Part shown: positions 61,372-64,000 of the stretch, piece by piece | How the letters are laid out: each line of letters starts with the position of its first letter | How positions within the stretch are numbered: the first letter of the stretch is position 1 | Assembly (NCBI GenBank): GCA_034439755.1 | Contig: JAWXAZ010000008.1 | Location: forward strand, 46,687 to 110,686 | DNA length: 64,000 nt | Direction: 5' to 3' | Origin: B1 sp034439755 | GTDB lineage: Bacteria > Bacteroidota > Bacteroidia > UKL13-3 | The notes under the pieces: model-generated | Told to the model about the DNA's origin: nothing | The model's input: only the letters and a program-made list of their open reading frames with translations | Databases searched by the model: none | Translations under genes and position numbers: made by a program

Positions 61372-63552
61372 ATGAATCCCCGTAAGCTGATAAATATTAA
61401 AAAAAACAATAAAAACGGACTGCTATTAGGGCTATTTTTCCTGCTTGGATTTTGGGCTGTGGGTCAGGAATACTTTAACCCCAATGACCTTAAAAATCCT
61501 AAGAAAAATGGGCCTGCTGTGAAGGCAAAATTTAAGGAAGAGTTGGTTTATGAGTATAAAGTTCCTAAAGGAAAGCATGCAGTATTTTTAAAAAATGGCT
61601 TAAGGAGTTCTAACTTTATTGCGCCTCAATTATGGAGCAATATAAGAGATACGGTATACCCATACAGGGTAGATATTGTATATTCTAGGTATCCTGTGCA
61701 CGATGGTGTTTACAACGAAATTTATCCTTTATTGTGCAATAGACTTATTCATTTGTTTGATTTGGACCCATCGTTAAACGATGTAGATTTATCTTGGCGA
61801 ACCATTTTGCAAACGCATATAGACAATGATGAGCAGGTGAATACCCTTTTTCATGGAGTAGTTATTTGGTATAGAACACCTGCGGAAGAAGGCGCATTAG
61901 GCGATAATAAGGATTCCATTTCTGGCGCAAAGCCATTGGATCAGACCGAAAAATTGATCCAAGGTGGATACCAAGAAATGGTAAGCACCATTGAAGGCAT
62001 GAAGGCTAGCTCTTTGATAAGCGATTCTTTAAAACAGGCCTTAATTGCCAAGCCATTAGATGTGCAAAAGCAAATTTTGCAAGCGCAACTTTCTATGCCA
62101 GCGCCTAAAGAATCTGTGATTCCATTGGATCAAAGAACGCCATTGGAAATGCATCAATACAAAAGGCAGGTTGCAGAATTTTTAAAATTTAACCCGGTTT
62201 TCGACAGTGTTGTTTGGCGTACCATGGATAGGCATCCAGAATGGGCAAATGCATTGGTGGTGAACGACTGGACGGGCAGCATGTATGGCTATGGTGCACA
62301 GGTTTTACATTGGCATTTAATCAACTATAAAACTTCGGGCGTTAGGTATATTACCTTGTTTAATGATGGCGATAATAAAACTAATGCCAGCAAGGTTATT
62401 GGAGAAACGGGTGGCATATATTCTGCAGAGGCTTCCGACATTCCTACTATTGTAAATTTATTTAATTTAGTTCGACTAAATGGCTCTGGTGGCGATAGGC
62501 AGGAGAATGACATTGAGGCCATTTTGGAATCGGTTAAACGCTATCCCAATCACTCAGAAATTGTTTTGATTGCAGATAATTTGGCTTGCATAAGAGACAT
62601 TGAATTGGCTGTAAAAATTACCAAGCCGGTGCGTATAATTGTGTGTGGGTATATTCCAAAATTAGGTATAAATCCGCACCTAGTTTACCTGGCCAAAGTA
62701 ACCAAAGGAGGCTTGTATACCTTGAGTTCAGACATTGAGAATCCTAGGGTTGATGTGTTGCCAACCGGCGAAATTAAAAGCAATCACGACAATCGTTTTG
62801 ATATTAGTTTGCTCAATTGCACACCCAAACCTATCTATGAAATTAAGTATGGCAAGGAGTCGTTTGCTACCTATATGGATTACGATTCGGCATTTAGAGA
62901 TAAGGCAAAAGTGCGCAAATTAGATCTGCATGAAAAGCAAATTGAGAAAGTGCCTTCTGGGATTTTTAAAATGAGCAATATGCTGTTGTTAAATTTGAGC
63001 GACAATAAAATAAATCAATTGCCATCTGGTGTAAAAAAGTTAATAGATTTAAAGGAGCTCGACCTCTCTAACAACGAAATTAAAGCCCTGCCAAAAGCAT
63101 TTGCCAAATTAAAATACATAGAAATATTAGACCTTAGTCATAACCAATTAAGTGATTTAGGCAATTATTATCCAAGTGGCTATTACCTAAAAAAACTCAA
63201 TATTTCAAACAATCAAATTGGGTCAATTATTGGTCTGAACCAATTTAAAAATTTACAGTATGGTAATCTAAGCAACAACAAAATTGTGGAGTTGCCGATG
63301 GAAATTAGTCAGTTGAAAAAGCTTATTAGTTTAGATTTAAGTAACAACCAGCTTTTATACTTACCCAAATCGATTGCGGGCTTAACCAAATTGGAAGAAT
63401 TAAATTTAGAAAACAACCAATTAGGATCCTTGCCGCCGTATTTGTATAGATTGCGCAAGTTAAAAACGCTTAACTTAGCTGGAAATCCGCTTGGCGAGAA
63501 GGAAAAAGAGCGCATTAGAAAAGAGCTACCTGCAGTTGAAATTACCTTTTAA
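61372..63552 (+). CDS. Exported leucine-rich-repeat protein with vWA-like domain
   Basis: The start is placed at ATG 61372 (726 residues), which puts a signal peptide (LLLGLFFLLGFWAVGQ) at residues 17-32; ATG 61300 would add 24 residues. Residues about 290-450 resemble a von Willebrand A fold: VNDWTGSMYGYG looks like a MIDAS-type metal site, followed by LFNDGDN and IVLIADN. The C-terminal ~200 residues (from nt 62920) are seven to eight leucine-rich repeats of the plant/bacterial type (LNLSDNKINQLPSGVKKL, LDLSNNEIKALPKAFAKL). It is likely a periplasmic or surface scaffold or adhesin. A minisatellite follows. Confidence 0.82.
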   Translation: MNPRKLINIKKNNKNGLLLGLFFLLGFWAVGQEYFNPNDLKNPKKNGPAVKAKFKEELVYEYKVPKGKHAVFLKNGLRSSNFIAPQLWSNIRDTVYPYRVDIVYSRYPVHDGVYNEIYPLLCNRLIHLFDLDPSLNDVDLSWRTILQTHIDNDEQVNTLFHGVVIWYRTPAEEGALGDNKDSISGAKPLDQTEKLIQGGYQEMVSTIEGMKASSLISDSLKQALIAKPLDVQKQILQAQLSMPAPKESVIPLDQRTPLEMHQYKRQVAEFLKFNPVFDSVVWRTMDRHPEWANALVVNDWTGSMYGYGAQVLHWHLINYKTSGVRYITLFNDGDNKTNASKVIGETGGIYSAEASDIPTIVNLFNLVRLNGSGGDRQENDIEAILESVKRYPNHSEIVLIADNLACIRDIELAVKITKPVRIIVCGYIPKLGINPHLVYLAKVTKGGLYTLSSDIENPRVDVLPTGEIKSNHDNRFDISLLNCTPKPIYEIKYGKESFATYMDYDSAFRDKAKVRKLDLHEKQIEKVPSGIFKMSNMLLLNLSDNKINQLPSGVKKLIDLKELDLSNNEIKALPKAFAKLKYIEILDLSHNQLSDLGNYYPSGYYLKKLNISNNQIGSIIGLNQFKNLQYGNLSNNKIVELPMEISQLKKLISLDLSNNQLLYLPKSIAGLTKLEELNLENNQLGSLPPYLYRLRKLKTLNLAGNPLGEKEKERIRKELPAVEITF
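61938..61947 (+). repeat. Interspersed motif copy (GGATCAGACC), in the LRR gene
   Basis: The sequence is TTGGATCAGACCGAAAAA and encodes Leu-Asp-Gln-Thr-Glu. It is followed ten bases later by TTGATCCAAGG, a partial inverted copy. Confidence 0.65.
63232..63241 (-). repeat. Interspersed motif copy (GGTCTGAACC), in the LRR gene
   Basis: The sequence is ATTGGTCTGAACCAATT, with symmetrical flanks. It encodes Ile-Gly-Leu-Asn-Gln. Confidence 0.7.
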
Positions 63553-63608
63553 TGGCTGATTTTGTTAAGGTTTATTTTAAGATATATTATTTCACAAAAG
63601 CTTATTTT

Positions 63609-64000
63609 GTTAGGGGTAATTTTGCAAATGGTTACTTTTTGAGGGGCAATTTTATAAGGAAATTTTTCTAGGGGTAATTTTATAAGGGTATTTTTCTAGG
63701 GGCAATTTTATAAGGGTATTTTTACAAGGGATTATTTTTACAAGGGTATTTTTACAAGGGTATTTTTACAAGATATTATTTTTACAAGGGTATTTTTACA
63801 AGGGTAATTTTACGAGGGTATTTTTCTAGGGGCAATTTTACAAGGGATTATTTTTACAAGGGTATCTTTACAAGGGTAATTTTACGAGGGTATTTTTCTA
63901 GGGGCAATTTTATAAGGGTATTTTTCTAGGGTTACTTTTTGAGGGGCAATTTTATAAGGAAATTTTTCTAAGGGCAATTTTATAAGGGTATTTTTCTAGG
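63609..64000. repeat. 14-bp minisatellite, runs off the window
   Basis: After the LRR gene, about 27 tandem units of mostly 14 bases run to the window edge. The usual forms are ACAAGGGTATTTTT, CTAGGGGCAATTTT, ATAAGGGTATTTTT and ACGAGGGTATTTTT; some units are 13, 15, 16 or 17 bases long. Two long blocks recur: ACAAGGGTAATTTTACGAGG with its continuation (near 63799 and 63869), and GTTACTTTTTGAGGGGCAAT with its continuation (near 63631 and 63931). All frames are interrupted by stops, so it is noncoding. Confidence 0.95.

Noticed and set aside
63609..64000. CRISPR array
   Set aside because: The units are only about 14 bases and abut each other with no unique spacers, and no cas gene is nearby. 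It is a tandem minisatellite.
1..64000. Insertion sequences, prophage, integrase or rRNA genes
   Set aside because: No transposase, integrase, phage or rRNA sequence was recognised on either strand.

Overview
This AT-rich window reads as chromosomal DNA of a Bacteroidota bacterium, probably a gliding, mainly aerobic member of the Flavobacteriia/Sphingobacteriia side of the phylum. The signs are five proteins with type IX secretion (T9SS) C-terminal sorting domains, the gliding genes gldD and gldE in a mutY-ssb-gldE-gldD cluster, a TonB-dependent receptor paired with a DUF4249 lipoprotein, many short lipoproteins, TAnnTTTG-type promoter boxes and few recognisable Shine-Dalgarno sites. There is no rRNA, phage, insertion sequence or CRISPR array. 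One tRNA (Asp) is present.

Layout. 0-8 kb: the 3' part of parE, a small lipoprotein, fdhD, a secreted M1 aminopeptidase and gyrA. 8-16.6 kb: a gene-free stretch rich in inverted repeats, then secreted proteins (M28 peptidase, a sorted surface protein with a CWC partner, a 1220-residue beta-propeller protein) and a TPR protein. 16.7-25.7 kb: M16 protease, a DUF6580 membrane protein, subtilase plus lipoprotein, mnmA, ccmB and a fatty acid desaturase. 25.9-37.2 kb: a biotin carboxylase, an unknown secreted protein, the TonB receptor/DUF4249 pair, a 2OG-Fe(II) oxygenase, an HtrA protease, a DUF1573 protein, a nitrilase and a sirtuin. 37.3-50.4 kb: a giant gliding-type (T9SS type B) protein, the gldD-gldE-ssb-mutY cluster, and divergently HU, a TPR protein, a 29-residue mS38-like ribosomal protein, RNase G, queG and an outer-membrane-like protein. 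50.5-64 kb: dnaN, a phospholipase C/S1-P1 hydrolase, a DEAD-box helicase, a thioredoxin-like protein, tRNA-Asp, accA, a two-gene NAD-linked formate dehydrogenase, and a leucine-rich-repeat protein followed by a 14-bp minisatellite that runs off the window.

How the genes work together. FdhD at 2 kb would mature the molybdenum centre of the formate dehydrogenase at 57-61 kb. The proteases and giant surface proteins are cargo for the T9SS/gliding machinery, of which GldD and GldE are seen here. Replication and repair genes (parE, gyrA, dnaN, ssb, mutY, HU) are scattered through the window.

The most unusual signal is at DNA level. A 15-bp degenerate word, TTGGWTCRRACCGAA (core GGTTCAGACC, GGTTCGAACC or GGATCAGACC), recurs 19 times with an exact core, in both orientations, in all three reading frames of genes and also between genes. 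It behaves like an interspersed genome signature such as an uptake or chromosome-organisation sequence. Other structural finds are a diverged ~115-bp dispersed repeat present twice in opposite orientation, a recent 74-bp tandem duplication across two convergent gene ends, and the terminal minisatellite.
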